Source: Melaminivora suipulveris
GTDB taxonomy: Bacteria > Pseudomonadota > Gammaproteobacteria > Burkholderiales > Burkholderiaceae_C
NCBI RefSeq assembly: GCF_003008575.1
Contig: NZ_CP027667.1
Location: forward strand, 1,244,501-1,308,500
Direction: 5' to 3'
Length of the DNA: 64,000 nucleotides
Every line of letters starts with the position of its first letter. Within the stretch, counting starts at the first letter, position 1. A program made the translations under genes and the position numbers. The notes beneath the pieces were generated by a model, which was not told the DNA's origin, made no database searches, and saw nothing but the letters and a program-made list of their open reading frames with translations. Of this stretch, positions 17,838 to 27,835 are shown in pieces.

Positions 17838-18815
17838 TCAGCAATGCACCCCGTCGATCTCCAGCGCCAACTCGTTGCGGCAGACGGCCGCGTGCAGCAC
17901 GATGAAGGGCACGCCCACCAACCGCTCGCGCAGCGCGCGCTCCACCGTCGGCAAGTCGGCGGCGTCGCGCACATAGACCTTCAGCCGCGTGCCGAGGCCG
18001 AAAGCGGTAGGCAGTGCAGGCTGATGGACGCGCGCCGCCTGCACGAGCGCGTCGAAATTGCGCATCGTCTCGTCGATCTGCGCGAACAGTGAGCCGGCGT
18101 GCTGCGAGGCATGTCCGACCACGGCGGCAGTGCCGGACAGCAGCAGCGGCGTGCGGTCGGCCGTCGGAGGCAGCATGGCGCGCGCAAAGCTGGGCGACTG
18201 CGGGCCGTACTGGCGCGGGTAGCGGTAGGCGCTGACCTGGCGCGGATTTTCCAGCGGCGTTCCGGGCACCTGGGCGGCCAGCCAGTAGACCTGCAGCACG
18301 CGCGCGCCGTCGCGCCGCCCGATGGCGGTGGCGGCAGGCAGCGTGGCGACGTCGAACGACCCCAGCCCCAGCGCGCGGCCGACACAGAACTCGCGGTAGC
18401 GCTCGCCGTCGCCCTCGCCATGGGTGATGGCGTCCATGTAGTTCCAGATGCGGATCAGGTGGGGAAAGCCGCGCGCGTGCACGAAGCGGGTGAGCGTGTC
18501 GTAGGCCGTGCGCGCGGCAGCCGTGATGCCGCCGACGCTCGCCTCATCGACCTCGATCGCGCCGAACAGCCAGGCGCCGTCCGATGACCACTGCACCGCG
18601 CCGTCACGCCCGTGGGTGACCGGCTGTCCCGCGCGCCAGGCTTCCAGCACCGGCGCGCCAAACGGCGCGAGGGGTACGCGCAGGTAGCGCGGATCATCCG
18701 AGCGCGGCGCGTCGGGGCCGAAGCCGAACACGGCCAGCAAGTCAGACGCGCCAAGCAGCGCGGCGAGGTCGTCGTGGACGTAGTCCACGTGCAGATGGGA
18801 GGGCGCGAGGCTCAT
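17838..18815 (-). CDS. Chorismatase family protein (FkbO/Hyg5/XanB2-like)
   Basis: A 325-residue protein resembling chorismatases, which cleave pyruvate from chorismate to give 3-hydroxybenzoate, 3- and 4-hydroxybenzoate (XanB2) or a dihydroxy-cyclohexadiene carboxylate (FkbO). Evidence is the LLLSGTAAVVGHASQHAGSLFAQIDETMRNFDAL block of the second RidA-like half, the earlier ARGFPHLIRIWNYMDAI block, and FIVLHAAVCRNELALEIDG at the C terminus. Older annotations call such proteins pteridine-dependent dioxygenases. Subtype cannot be settled from sequence alone. It stands alone, not in an aryl polyene or macrolide cluster, so a ubiquinone or 3-hydroxybenzoate role is possible. Confidence 0.8.
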   Translation of the reverse strand: MSLAPSHLHVDYVHDDLAALLGASDLLAVFGFGPDAPRSDDPRYLRVPLAPFGAPVLEAWRAGQPVTHGRDGAVQWSSDGAWLFGAIEVDEASVGGITAAARTAYDTLTRFVHARGFPHLIRIWNYMDAITHGEGDGERYREFCVGRALGLGSFDVATLPAATAIGRRDGARVLQVYWLAAQVPGTPLENPRQVSAYRYPRQYGPQSPSFARAMLPPTADRTPLLLSGTAAVVGHASQHAGSLFAQIDETMRNFDALVQAARVHQPALPTAFGLGTRLKVYVRDAADLPTVERALRERLVGVPFIVLHAAVCRNELALEIDGVHC

Positions 18816-18949
18816 GCGTGTGGAGTTTTACTTGTGAAGCGCCAGGATTGTGCCGGCTGCGGCGGGGGTGCGGCAGCGAGGTGGCGGCGCTGCGCCAATG
18901 AAAAGACGAGCCGACCGCGGCCGGCGCGCCATGACTCCCACGCTGCGCG

Positions 18950-20356
<1,407 letters not shown>

Positions 20357-20362
20357 TTCTGG

Positions 20363-21730
20363 TCACTCCACGAACAGCAGGGCCGGGGTTTCGAGCAGGG
20401 CGCGCATGGCCTGGATGAAGCGCGCCGCGTCCATGCCGTCCACCACGCGGTGGTCGAAGGACGAGGACAGGTTCATGAGCTGGCGCGCCACGACCTGGCC
20501 GTTGCTGGCGAACATGGGGCGCTGCACCATGCGGTTGACGCCGACGATGGCGACTTCCGGATGGTTGATGACCGGGGTGCTGGCGATGCCGCCCAGGGGG
20601 CCCAGGCTGGTCAGGGTGATGGTGGAGTCGGAGAGTTCTTCGCGCGCGGCCTTGCCGGTGCGCGCGCCTTCGGCCACGCGGGCAATCGCCGCGGCGCACT
20701 GCCACAGGTCCAGGCTTTCGGCGTGGCGCAGCACGGGCACCATCAGGCCGGCGTCGGTCTGCGTGGCGATTCCCAGATGCACGGCCTCGTAGCGCGTGAC
20801 GGTGCCGGCCTCGTCGTCGTAGCGGGCGTTGATCTGCGGGAAGTCTCGCAGCGCCAGCACCATGGCGCGGGCCAGGAAGGGCAGCAGCGTGAGCTTGCCG
20901 CGCGTGGCGCCGTGCAGCTGGTTCAGGCGCTGGCGGAGCTGCTCCAGCTCGGTCACGTCGATCTCCTCGACGTAGGAGAAATGCGGGATGCGGCGCTTGG
21001 CCTCCTGCATCTTCTGCGCTATTCGGCGGCGCAGGCCGATAACGGGGATCTGCTCCTCGCCGTGGCGCTGCACATATTGCGAACTGCCTTGGGCCTTCGG
21101 CTGGCCGCCGCTGGCGGCGTAGGCTTCCAGGTCCTCGTGGCGGATCTGGCCGGCCGGGCCGCTGCCGTGCACGTAGCGCAGGTCGATGCCGCGGTCCTGC
21201 GCCAGGCGGCGCACGGCGGGCGAGGCTAGAGGGCGCTCGCCGGGGGCGCGGGCGATGGCGGTCCGCGTCGGTTGTGCTATCGAATGTGTAGCTGCTCGCG
21301 CTTGATGGGCGTCGGCTTGAGCCGTTTTTTGCCCCTGATTTACTCCCTCTTCCTCCGGGAGAGGGGCGGGGTGAGGGCTGGCCTCGGCTGCTTTATCTAC
21401 CTGCGTGCCCACAGCCGGCCGGCCCTCACCCCCGCCCTCTCCCAGAGGGAGAGGGAGTGAAGAGGCGCCCTCTTTCAGGTTGCCCTCCCCTTCCACCTCC
21501 AGCCGCACCAGCTCGGCCCCCACGGCCAGCACCCGGCCGACGGCGCCGCCCACGCTGAGCACCTTGCCCGGCACATGCGCCGGAATCTCCACCGTCGCCT
21601 TGTCCGTCATCACATCGGCAATCGGCTGGTCCTCGGCCACCACGTCACCCGGCTGCACGTGCCAGGCGACCAGTTCCACCTCGGCAATGCCCTCGCCGAT
21701 GTCGGGCATGCGGATCACGTAAATACCCAT
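20363..21730 (-). CDS. bkdB: Branched-chain keto-acid dehydrogenase E2 (dihydrolipoyl acyltransferase)
   Basis: Core of the complex that converts the 2-keto acids of Val, Leu and Ile to acyl-CoA. The 455-residue protein has an N-terminal lipoyl domain with lipoyl Lys44 (VMTDKATVEIP), an E3/E1-binding domain at about 165-205 (LASPAVRRLAQDRGIDLRYVHGSGPAGQI), and the acyltransferase domain ending with SFDHRVVDGMDAARF. The linker between the first two domains (about residues 90-152) is made entirely of genomic repeat sequence: palindromic type 2 (SLPLPLGEGGGEG ... SPHPAPLPEEEG) plus a dispersed type 1 copy (QKTAQADAHQARAATHSIAQ). One base separates it from bkdA2. Confidence 0.95.
   Translation of the reverse strand: MGIYVIRMPDIGEGIAEVELVAWHVQPGDVVAEDQPIADVMTDKATVEIPAHVPGKVLSVGGAVGRVLAVGAELVRLEVEGEGNLKEGASSLPLPLGEGGGEGRPAVGTQVDKAAEASPHPAPLPEEEGVNQGQKTAQADAHQARAATHSIAQPTRTAIARAPGERPLASPAVRRLAQDRGIDLRYVHGSGPAGQIRHEDLEAYAASGGQPKAQGSSQYVQRHGEEQIPVIGLRRRIAQKMQEAKRRIPHFSYVEEIDVTELEQLRQRLNQLHGATRGKLTLLPFLARAMVLALRDFPQINARYDDEAGTVTRYEAVHLGIATQTDAGLMVPVLRHAESLDLWQCAAAIARVAEGARTGKAAREELSDSTITLTSLGPLGGIASTPVINHPEVAIVGVNRMVQRPMFASNGQVVARQLMNLSSSFDHRVVDGMDAARFIQAMRALLETPALLFVE
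21277..21331 (+). repeat. Dispersed repeat copy (type 1) inside bkdB
   Basis: Sequence CTATCGAATGTGTAGCTGC, CGCTTGATGGGCGTCGGCTTGAGCC and a T-run. It encodes, on the opposite strand, residues KTAQADAHQARAATHSI of the bkdB linker. Directly adjoins the type 2 palindrome at 21341. Confidence 0.75.
21341..21460. repeat. Palindromic repeat (type 2) inside bkdB
   Basis: Inverted pair CTCCCTCTTCCTCCGGGAGAGGGGCGGGGTGAGGGC and GCCCTCACCCCCGCCCTCTCCCAGAGGGAGAGGGAG: each half is a hairpin and the halves also pair with one another. It keeps the bkdB frame open and encodes about 40 linker residues. The same type of element is at 15864-15984. Confidence 0.8.
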
Positions 21731-21731
21731 G

Positions 21732-22865
21732 TCATGCCTCCTTGCCGACAGCGCGCCTCAACGCCGCGCCCACGCGGGCGGGGCCGGGGAAGTAGTCCCA
21801 TTCCTGGGCGTGCGGGTAGGGCGTGTCCCAACCCGCCACGCGCTCGATGGGTGCCTCCAGGTGCCAGAAGCACTGCTCCTGCACCAGCGCGACCAGCTCG
21901 GCGCCGAAGCCGCTGGTGCGCGTGGCCTCGTGTACCACGACGCAGCGGCCGGTCTTCTTGACCGAATTCACGATGGTTTCCAGGTCCAGCGGCCAGATGG
22001 AGCGCAGGTCGATGACCTCGGCGTCCACGCCCGCCTCGCGCGCGGCGCATTCGGCCACCCAGACCATGGTGCCGTAGGTCAGCACAGTCACTTCCTTGCC
22101 GGGGCGAAAGATCACGGCGCTATCCAGCGGCACGCGAAAGTAGCCCTCGGGCACCATGCCAAGCGCATGCTTGGACCACGGCACCACCGGCCGGTCGTGG
22201 TGGCCGTCGAACGGGCCGTTGTACAGGCGCTTGGGCTCCAGGAAGATGACCGGGTCCTCGCACTCGATGGAGGCGATCAGCAGCCCCTTGGCGTCGTACG
22301 GGTTGCTCGGCATCACCGTGCGCAGGCCGCAGACGTGGGTGAAGAACGCCTCCGGGCTCTGGCTGTGCGTCTGCCCGCCGTAGATGCCGCCGCCGCAGGG
22401 CATGCGGATGGTCATGGGCGCGGTGAAGTCGCCGTTCGAGCGGTGCCGCATGCGCGCGGCCTCGGACACGATCTGGTCGGTGGCGGGATAAACATAGTCG
22501 GCGAACTGGATCTCGACCACGGGCTTCAGGCCATAGGCCGCCATGCCGATGGCCGTGCCGACGATGCCGCCCTCGGAGATCGGCGCGTCGAAGCAGCGCG
22601 TCTTGCCGTACTTGGCTTGCAGGCCCTCGGTCACGCGGAACACGCCGCCGAAGTAGCCCACGTCCTGGCCATAGACGATGACGTTATCGTCGCGCTCCAT
22701 CATCACGTCCATGGCCGAGCGCAGCGCCTGGATCATGGTCATGGGCACGCGTGTGGCGTCGGGGTTGCTCGCCTCGGCGCGGCGTTCGTCGCGCTTTTGC
22801 TGCTGCGCGGTGACGGGTTCGGACTGCTGCATCGCCTTGGCGGTGTCTTCGGTACTGGGCTGCAT
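21732..22865 (-). CDS. bkdA2: Branched-chain keto-acid dehydrogenase E1 beta subunit
   Basis: With BkdA1 it forms the thiamine-diphosphate E1 that decarboxylates branched-chain 2-keto acids. Start taken at MQPSTEDTAKAMQQ (377 residues), 2 bp after the bkdA1 stop; the family core begins at TRVPMTMIQALRSAMDVMMERDDNVIVYGQDVGYFGGVFRVTEGL. The first 40 residues are a charged extra tail compared with the roughly 350-residue P. putida protein, so a later start is possible. FADYVYPATDQIVSEAARMRHRS and RMPCGGGIYGGQTHSQSPEA are hallmark E1 beta blocks. Confidence 0.95.
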   Translation of the reverse strand: MQPSTEDTAKAMQQSEPVTAQQQKRDERRAEASNPDATRVPMTMIQALRSAMDVMMERDDNVIVYGQDVGYFGGVFRVTEGLQAKYGKTRCFDAPISEGGIVGTAIGMAAYGLKPVVEIQFADYVYPATDQIVSEAARMRHRSNGDFTAPMTIRMPCGGGIYGGQTHSQSPEAFFTHVCGLRTVMPSNPYDAKGLLIASIECEDPVIFLEPKRLYNGPFDGHHDRPVVPWSKHALGMVPEGYFRVPLDSAVIFRPGKEVTVLTYGTMVWVAECAAREAGVDAEVIDLRSIWPLDLETIVNSVKKTGRCVVVHEATRTSGFGAELVALVQEQCFWHLEAPIERVAGWDTPYPHAQEWDYFPGPARVGAALRRAVGKEA

Positions 22866-22867
22866 GG

Positions 22868-24163
<1,296 letters not shown>

Positions 24164-24308
24164 TCAGCGCCAGATCGTGGCGCTCCCGCCCCCTGAGCGC
24201 CATGGCGCTGTAGGCGATTCTAGAGCCCCTCGGGCAACGGGCGGCGGGGTTGCCTCGGGGGCATGGCAGGTACCCGAGCGCGCCGCCCCGCGGCACGGCC
24301 GCGCTGCG

Positions 24309-24929
24309 TCAACGGCGGGCCAGCAGCGCCTCCAACTGCTGCACAAACGCTTGGTCCTGGGGTTCGACCTTGCTTCCGTAGTGCGTGACCGAGCGGCCGG
24401 AGCGGTCGATCAAATACTTGTTGAAGTTCCAGATCGGCTTCTTGCCGGTGGCCTGCGCCAGCTGCCGGTACAGCGCATTGGCATCCGAGCCGCGCACGGC
24501 CGTACGCGCGAACATCGGGAAGACCACCCCGTAGGTGTTGTAGCAAAAGTCCGCGATGTCCTTGTTGTCGCTCTTTTCCTGCAAGAAGTCGTTGGACGGA
24601 AAGCCCAGCACCACCAGGCCACGGTCCTTGTACTTCTTGTAGAGCGCCTCCAGCCCCTCGTATTGATAGGTGAAGCCGCAGTAGCTGGCGGTGTTGACCA
24701 CCAGCACGACCTTGCCCGCGTGCTGGCACAGCGACTGCGGACTTTCGTCCTGCAGGCGGGGGAAGGTGTGTTGCAGCAGGGCCGGGCAGTTGGCAGGCGT
24801 TGGCTGCGATGCTTGGGCCGCATGGGCGGCGGGGCTGGCGCCGGCAGCAGGCTGGGACGCGGCGGCCGGGGCCAGGGCCACCAGGGTCGAGACAGCGGCG
24901 CACCACGGCGCCAGGGCACGGACGGACAT
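24309..24929 (-). CDS. Periplasmic glutathione peroxidase family protein
   Basis: A 206-residue protein with an N-terminal signal peptide (MSVRALAPWCAAVSTLVALAPAAASQ) and a Gpx fold: VVLVVNTASYCGFTYQYEGLEALYKKYKDRG (peroxidatic Cys in SYCGFT), VLGFPSNDFLQEKSD and PIWNFNKYLIDRSGR (Trp-Asn of the catalytic tetrad). The usual FPCNQFGGQEP segment reads FPSNDFLQEKSD, so the Gln and the second Cys are missing; the electron donor may be thioredoxin-like or unknown. Probably reduces hydroperoxides in the periplasm. Confidence 0.9.
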   Translation of the reverse strand: MSVRALAPWCAAVSTLVALAPAAASQPAAGASPAAHAAQASQPTPANCPALLQHTFPRLQDESPQSLCQHAGKVVLVVNTASYCGFTYQYEGLEALYKKYKDRGLVVLGFPSNDFLQEKSDNKDIADFCYNTYGVVFPMFARTAVRGSDANALYRQLAQATGKKPIWNFNKYLIDRSGRSVTHYGSKVEPQDQAFVQQLEALLARR

Positions 24930-24989
24930 GGACTGAGCCTCCAGTAGGTGGAACGAGCCGATTGTGCAGCCGCACGGCGCGGCGCCGCG

Positions 24990-25721
24990 TCAGACGGCCA
25001 GGCGGCCAGCCCATCGGGACAGCCAGCCATGGATCGGCCCCGCCTGGAAAAACGGCACCGGCGCGTCGAACCCGCCCGCCTGGATGATGTCCGCGACCCG
25101 GCCGGGCGCCAGCACCGCCACGTCGGTGGCATAGGCCTTGCGCATGCGCTGCATCGCCTCAGGCGACACGTCCGCCGCCGCCATCGTGTGCATCCAGGCG
25201 CGCAGCAGCACCTCGTACTCGGGCGAGCGCACGTCGGACGCCAGATCGGTGCTGGCCAGGATGCCGCCGTGCCGCAGCCGCTGGCCGATCTGGCGAAAGA
25301 AGCCCGAGCGCACGGCAGGATCGACCATGAACTGAGACACCAGAAAGCAGGTGGCGGCGTCGAAGCTGTCGCCCTCCCCTGCCGCCGGCGTGGCGGGCGC
25401 CAGGGTGTCCAGATAGCCCTCATGCAACACGCAGCGCTGCGCAAAGCCCTGCCGCTGCGCCAGATTGCGGCAGACCTGGAGCATGGCGCCGAACGGCTCG
25501 ACCGCCGTGAAGCGCCAGCATGGATTCTGCTGCGCCAGGTGCGCCAACTCGGCCCCCGTGCCCACGCCGACGCACAGGATGCGCGCATCAGCCGGCAGCT
25601 CGGCAAAGCCCGCATCCAACAACAGGTGCAGGCAGTTGCGGATGGGCTGCGTTTTGGCCCACTGCGCGTCGTAGCCGGCGGCCTGCTGGTCGAAGAGGGC
25701 CTTGATGTCGTGCTGGTTCAT
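24990..25721 (-). CDS. Class I SAM-dependent methyltransferase
   Basis: A 243-residue protein starting MNQHDIKALFDQQAAGYDAQWAKTQPIRN. Motif I ILCVGVGTGAELAHLAQ and the acidic FTAVEPFGAML turn are typical of class I methyltransferases; LRHGGILASTDL is motif III. Substrate unknown. An upstream Met would add 21 residues, but that part lacks similarity. It is the last chromosomal gene before the integron array. Confidence 0.85.
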   Translation of the reverse strand: MNQHDIKALFDQQAAGYDAQWAKTQPIRNCLHLLLDAGFAELPADARILCVGVGTGAELAHLAQQNPCWRFTAVEPFGAMLQVCRNLAQRQGFAQRCVLHEGYLDTLAPATPAAGEGDSFDAATCFLVSQFMVDPAVRSGFFRQIGQRLRHGGILASTDLASDVRSPEYEVLLRAWMHTMAAADVSPEAMQRMRKAYATDVAVLAPGRVADIIQAGGFDAPVPFFQAGPIHGWLSRWAGRLAV

Positions 25722-25811
25722 GTCGTGCACAGCCTGTGGGGGGCAATCAATCGGAATCCGACCGCAATTTCCCCTGAAAAACACGATTGCCCTGAAGAAC
25801 CGAATAATTTA

Positions 25812-25872
25812 ATCCTTGACTGCCAATGCACGCCGCCGCCGTAGACGTTCGGCTTGAGCGCAAAGTTAGAGT
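25812..25872 (-). other. Degenerate attC at the distal end of the integron array
   Basis: In cassette orientation, CTCTAACTTTGCGCTCAAGCCG follows the NTF2-like gene's stop, as an R''-L'' half does. The 3' half lacks a clear GTTRRRY core (GGATTAAAT instead), so the site is probably decayed. It shares TTGGCAGTCAAG with the attC at 27206-27262, though in a different place. Confidence 0.5.
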
Positions 25873-25875
25873 GCA

Positions 25876-26268
25876 TTAGATTGGGTATACGCCTGAGCGG
25901 TCCGGCCTATAGAGTTGAGGAATGCAGAGGTCATATCTGGAAATCATTCCGTTGCTGATCGTGAAAATCACAACAACTTCGTTGTCACCCTGCCTCATAT
26001 AAGCGCAAGGGCGGTCGACGTCTCCTGCTTGAGTGGTGCCAATTTCAACGCGAACTTTTGACTGTGAATTATTAACAGCGTGCGCCTTGACAGTCCTTAT
26101 TTTGGCGCGCAAATAGTCCTCGATTGCGGCCTTGTTCTGGAGTTCCTCAAAAACCCACTGTGATGCATACTTTGCATCAGGCGCAAGAAGAGCAATGAAC
26201 TCCGTTGCATCGAGTCGATTCCACGCACGCGCAAAGGCAATCGCTGCTTCTTTTTCTGTGAGCGCCAT
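25876..26268 (-). CDS. Integron cassette protein, NTF2/SnoaL-like fold
   Basis: A 130-residue cassette gene. The pattern TEKEAAIAFARAWNRLDATEFIALLAPDAKYASQWVFEELQNKAAIEDYLRAKI is that of SnoaL/NTF2-like proteins (helix, LDATEF...L, strand, helix), and the last strands run VVVIFTISNGMISRYDLCIP. Function unknown; NTF2-like folds are common in cassettes. It is AT-richer than the flanking chromosome, a sign of acquisition. The start codon lies 15 bp after the attC core GTTAG, so any promoter would have to come from upstream in the array or within the cassette. Confidence 0.8.
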   Translation of the reverse strand: MALTEKEAAIAFARAWNRLDATEFIALLAPDAKYASQWVFEELQNKAAIEDYLRAKIRTVKAHAVNNSQSKVRVEIGTTQAGDVDRPCAYMRQGDNEVVVIFTISNGMISRYDLCIPQLYRPDRSGVYPI

Positions 26269-26282
26269 AGTATCCCGTGAGC

Positions 26283-26340
26283 ACTAACGCCCTGAGTTCA
26301 GCCGACGCCGTAGGCGGTCGGCTGCGACGAATGGTTAGAC
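26283..26340 (-). other. attC recombination site
   Basis: In cassette orientation: GTCTAACCATTCGTCGCAGCCGACCGC, CTAC loop, then GTCGGCTGAACTCAGGGCGTTAG. R'' GTCTAAC and R' GTTAG cores flank an imperfect palindrome (CAGCCGAC/GTCGGCTG). This closely follows the common attC form GTCTAACAATTCGTTCAAGCCGA...TCGGCTTAACTCAGGCGTTAG. Confidence 0.88.
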
Positions 26341-26345
26341 ATTAA

Positions 26346-27205
26346 GAGCGGCTAACAAAACCGTTCCATGCACCGCAGACAGATGACAGCGCAGGCGAGC
26401 TTGAGCAAGGCCAGATGGGTGCCCAGTTGCCGCTCAAAGCGAATGCGCAGCTTGCCAAAGCCGGCCAGCCAGGCGTGCGTGCGCTCCACCACCCAGCGGT
26501 GGCGCCCTAGCCGCTGGCTGCTGTGCATGCCGCGCCGCGCGATGCGCGCCTGGATGCCGCGCTGGCGCAGTGCTGCGCGGCACTTGGCATAGTCGTAGCC
26601 CTTGTCCGCATGGAGCTTGTCCGGGCGCTTTCTCGGCCTGCCTTGCAAGCCAGGCACCGCTGGCACAGCGTCCAGCAGCTGTTCAAAGAGCATCGAGTCG
26701 TGCCGGTTGGCACCGCTGACCAAGATCGCCAGCGGTACGCCCCGCGCATCGGTCAGGATGTGGCGCTTGCTGCCAAGCTTGCCCCGATCCGTGGGGTTGG
26801 GCCCTGTCTCCTGACCCCCCGGGGGCTGGCAACGCTGGCGCCATCGACACTTGCTCGGCTCCAGTCGATCTGGTCATACTGGCGCAGCCGGCAAAGCAGT
26901 GCCTGGTGCAGCCGGTCCCAAACTCCCTCGCGCTGCCATTGCCTCAGGCGCCGCCAGCACGTCATGCCGCTGCCAAAGCCCAGCTCCTGGGGCAGCTCCT
27001 CCCACGGGATGCCGGTCATCAGGACGAACAAGATGCCGTTGAAGGCGGCGCGGTCATCCAGCCGAGGGCGCCCTCCCTTGGGCGAGGGCTGGGCAGCAGG
27101 CACCAGCAGCTCAAGTTCTTCCCAGAGCTTTTGACTGATCAAGGCGCGTTTCATCAGGATAGGGACTTCGATCCCGCGCACAAGTTCCGGTATTGTTAGC
27201 CGCTC
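26346..27205 (-). mobile_element. IS5-family insertion sequence (IS427-like), 860 bp
   Basis: Terminal inverted repeats GAGCGGCTAACAA(A/T)ACCG match at 17 of 18 positions. The element is flanked by a TAA on each side (26343-26345 and 27206-27208), a 3-bp target duplication typical for IS5 relatives. It contains one transposase split over two frames. The insertion cut the R' core of the attC of the first cassette. Confidence 0.9.
26352..27154 (-). CDS. IS5-family transposase, two overlapping frames (-1 frameshift)
   Basis: The N-terminal frame starts at MKRALISQKLWEELELLVP (27154) and has the helix-turn-helix and GFGSGMTCWRRLRQWQREGVWDRLH block, reading to VDGASVASPRG. At the run CCCCCGGGGGG (26815-26825) a -1 shift restores the family sequence GGQETGPNPTDRGKLGSKRHILTDARGVPLAILVSGANRHDSMLFE, and the second frame reads on through the transposase core to the TAG at 26352. 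IS427-type elements are known to use frameshifting, so this may be programmed; a damaging indel is the alternative. Confidence 0.88.
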
Positions 27206-27262
27206 TAACGTACAAAGTAAGCGGCTCGCCGTAGGCGAGTCCGCTTGACTGCCAGGTTAGAT
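27206..27262 (-). other. attC of the first cassette, interrupted by the IS
   Basis: In cassette orientation: R'' ATCTAAC, then CTGGCAGTCAAGCGGACTCGC CTAC GGCGAGCCGCTTACTTTGTAC and GTTA, where the IS begins. The AAGCGGACTCGC/GGCGAGCCGCTT arms pair. Removing the IS and one TAA restores GTTAATG. Confidence 0.85.
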
Positions 27263-27272
27263 GTAGCAACGT

Positions 27273-27683
27273 TCACTCTTCTTCGCCTTTATAGCCAAGA
27301 TTTTTCTGTATTGCGTTCATTATTTTGGCCGCTTGCTCATACTCAGTGGTATTGGAGTAGCCAATTAACTGGTTGGCCGCCTTCTCGGGAGCTTGGCTCC
27401 TCCTATGAAGCCACCACTTGTACCAAGACGGCAGCTCGGTAAGGCAGGAGGCCAAGTCCGCCGAATGCCGACGATTTGAGGTGATGCGTTCTTCATAAAG
27501 TGCTTTCATTCGATCATTTAGTCCTTCTGCATTCACAACCTGAGCATAGAAAATAAAATCGGCAAAAACCTTCATGCGTAGTTGACGGTACTGGAGTATC
27601 GGTGACATCCAGAATGTCGTGAGCCAGTATCCCAACGCACCGGCGACGATACCCAGTAAAACTGCGAAAAGTTCATCGCTCAC
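27273..27683 (-). CDS. First integron cassette: small membrane protein of unknown function
   Basis: A 136-residue protein with a GTG start (VSDELFAVLLGIVAGALGYWLTTFW), chosen because GAGGAGG lies 8 bases upstream and because the longer frame would start inside attI. One N-terminal membrane helix (about 7-26) is followed by a cytoplasmic domain rich in charged residues and ending YKGEEE. I do not recognise the family. As the cassette nearest attI it is the most recently gained and the most likely to be expressed from a promoter in intI or attI. Confidence 0.72.
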   Translation of the reverse strand: MSDELFAVLLGIVAGALGYWLTTFWMSPILQYRQLRMKVFADFIFYAQVVNAEGLNDRMKALYEERITSNRRHSADLASCLTELPSWYKWWLHRRSQAPEKAANQLIGYSNTTEYEQAAKIMNAIQKNLGYKGEEE

Positions 27684-27712
27684 AAATAATATCCTCCTCA
27701 GAGTTTTCTGAG

Positions 27713-27735
27713 ATCTAACTAGAATTAGACGACGC
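27713..27735 (-). other. attI integron attachment site (core)
   Basis: In cassette orientation GTCGTCTAATTCTAGTTAGAT: the crossover core GTTAGAT fits GTTRRRY, and the arrangement is like attI1 (GTCGCCCTAAAACAAAGTTAGGC as I recall it). It lies about 100 bp from the integrase start and directly before the first cassette. Confidence 0.75.
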
Positions 27736-27810
27736 CCAGCAGGCGTCATCTTGAACAATAACATCTGGCACCGTCGGTCAGCCTCCTCGTAAACACGGAC
27801 TTGTTAGCCA

Positions 27811-27826
27811 TTTAGGCAAACCTAAA
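27811..27826. promoter_or_regulatory. Palindrome upstream of intI
   Basis: TTTAGG CAAA CCTAAA, a perfect 6-bp inverted repeat ending 9 bases before the intI ATG. It does not look like a LexA box (CTGT-N8-ACAG), the usual control of intI genes. It could be an operator or a leader hairpin covering the ribosome-binding region. Confidence 0.4.
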
Positions 27827-27835
27827 ATTCCGTGG

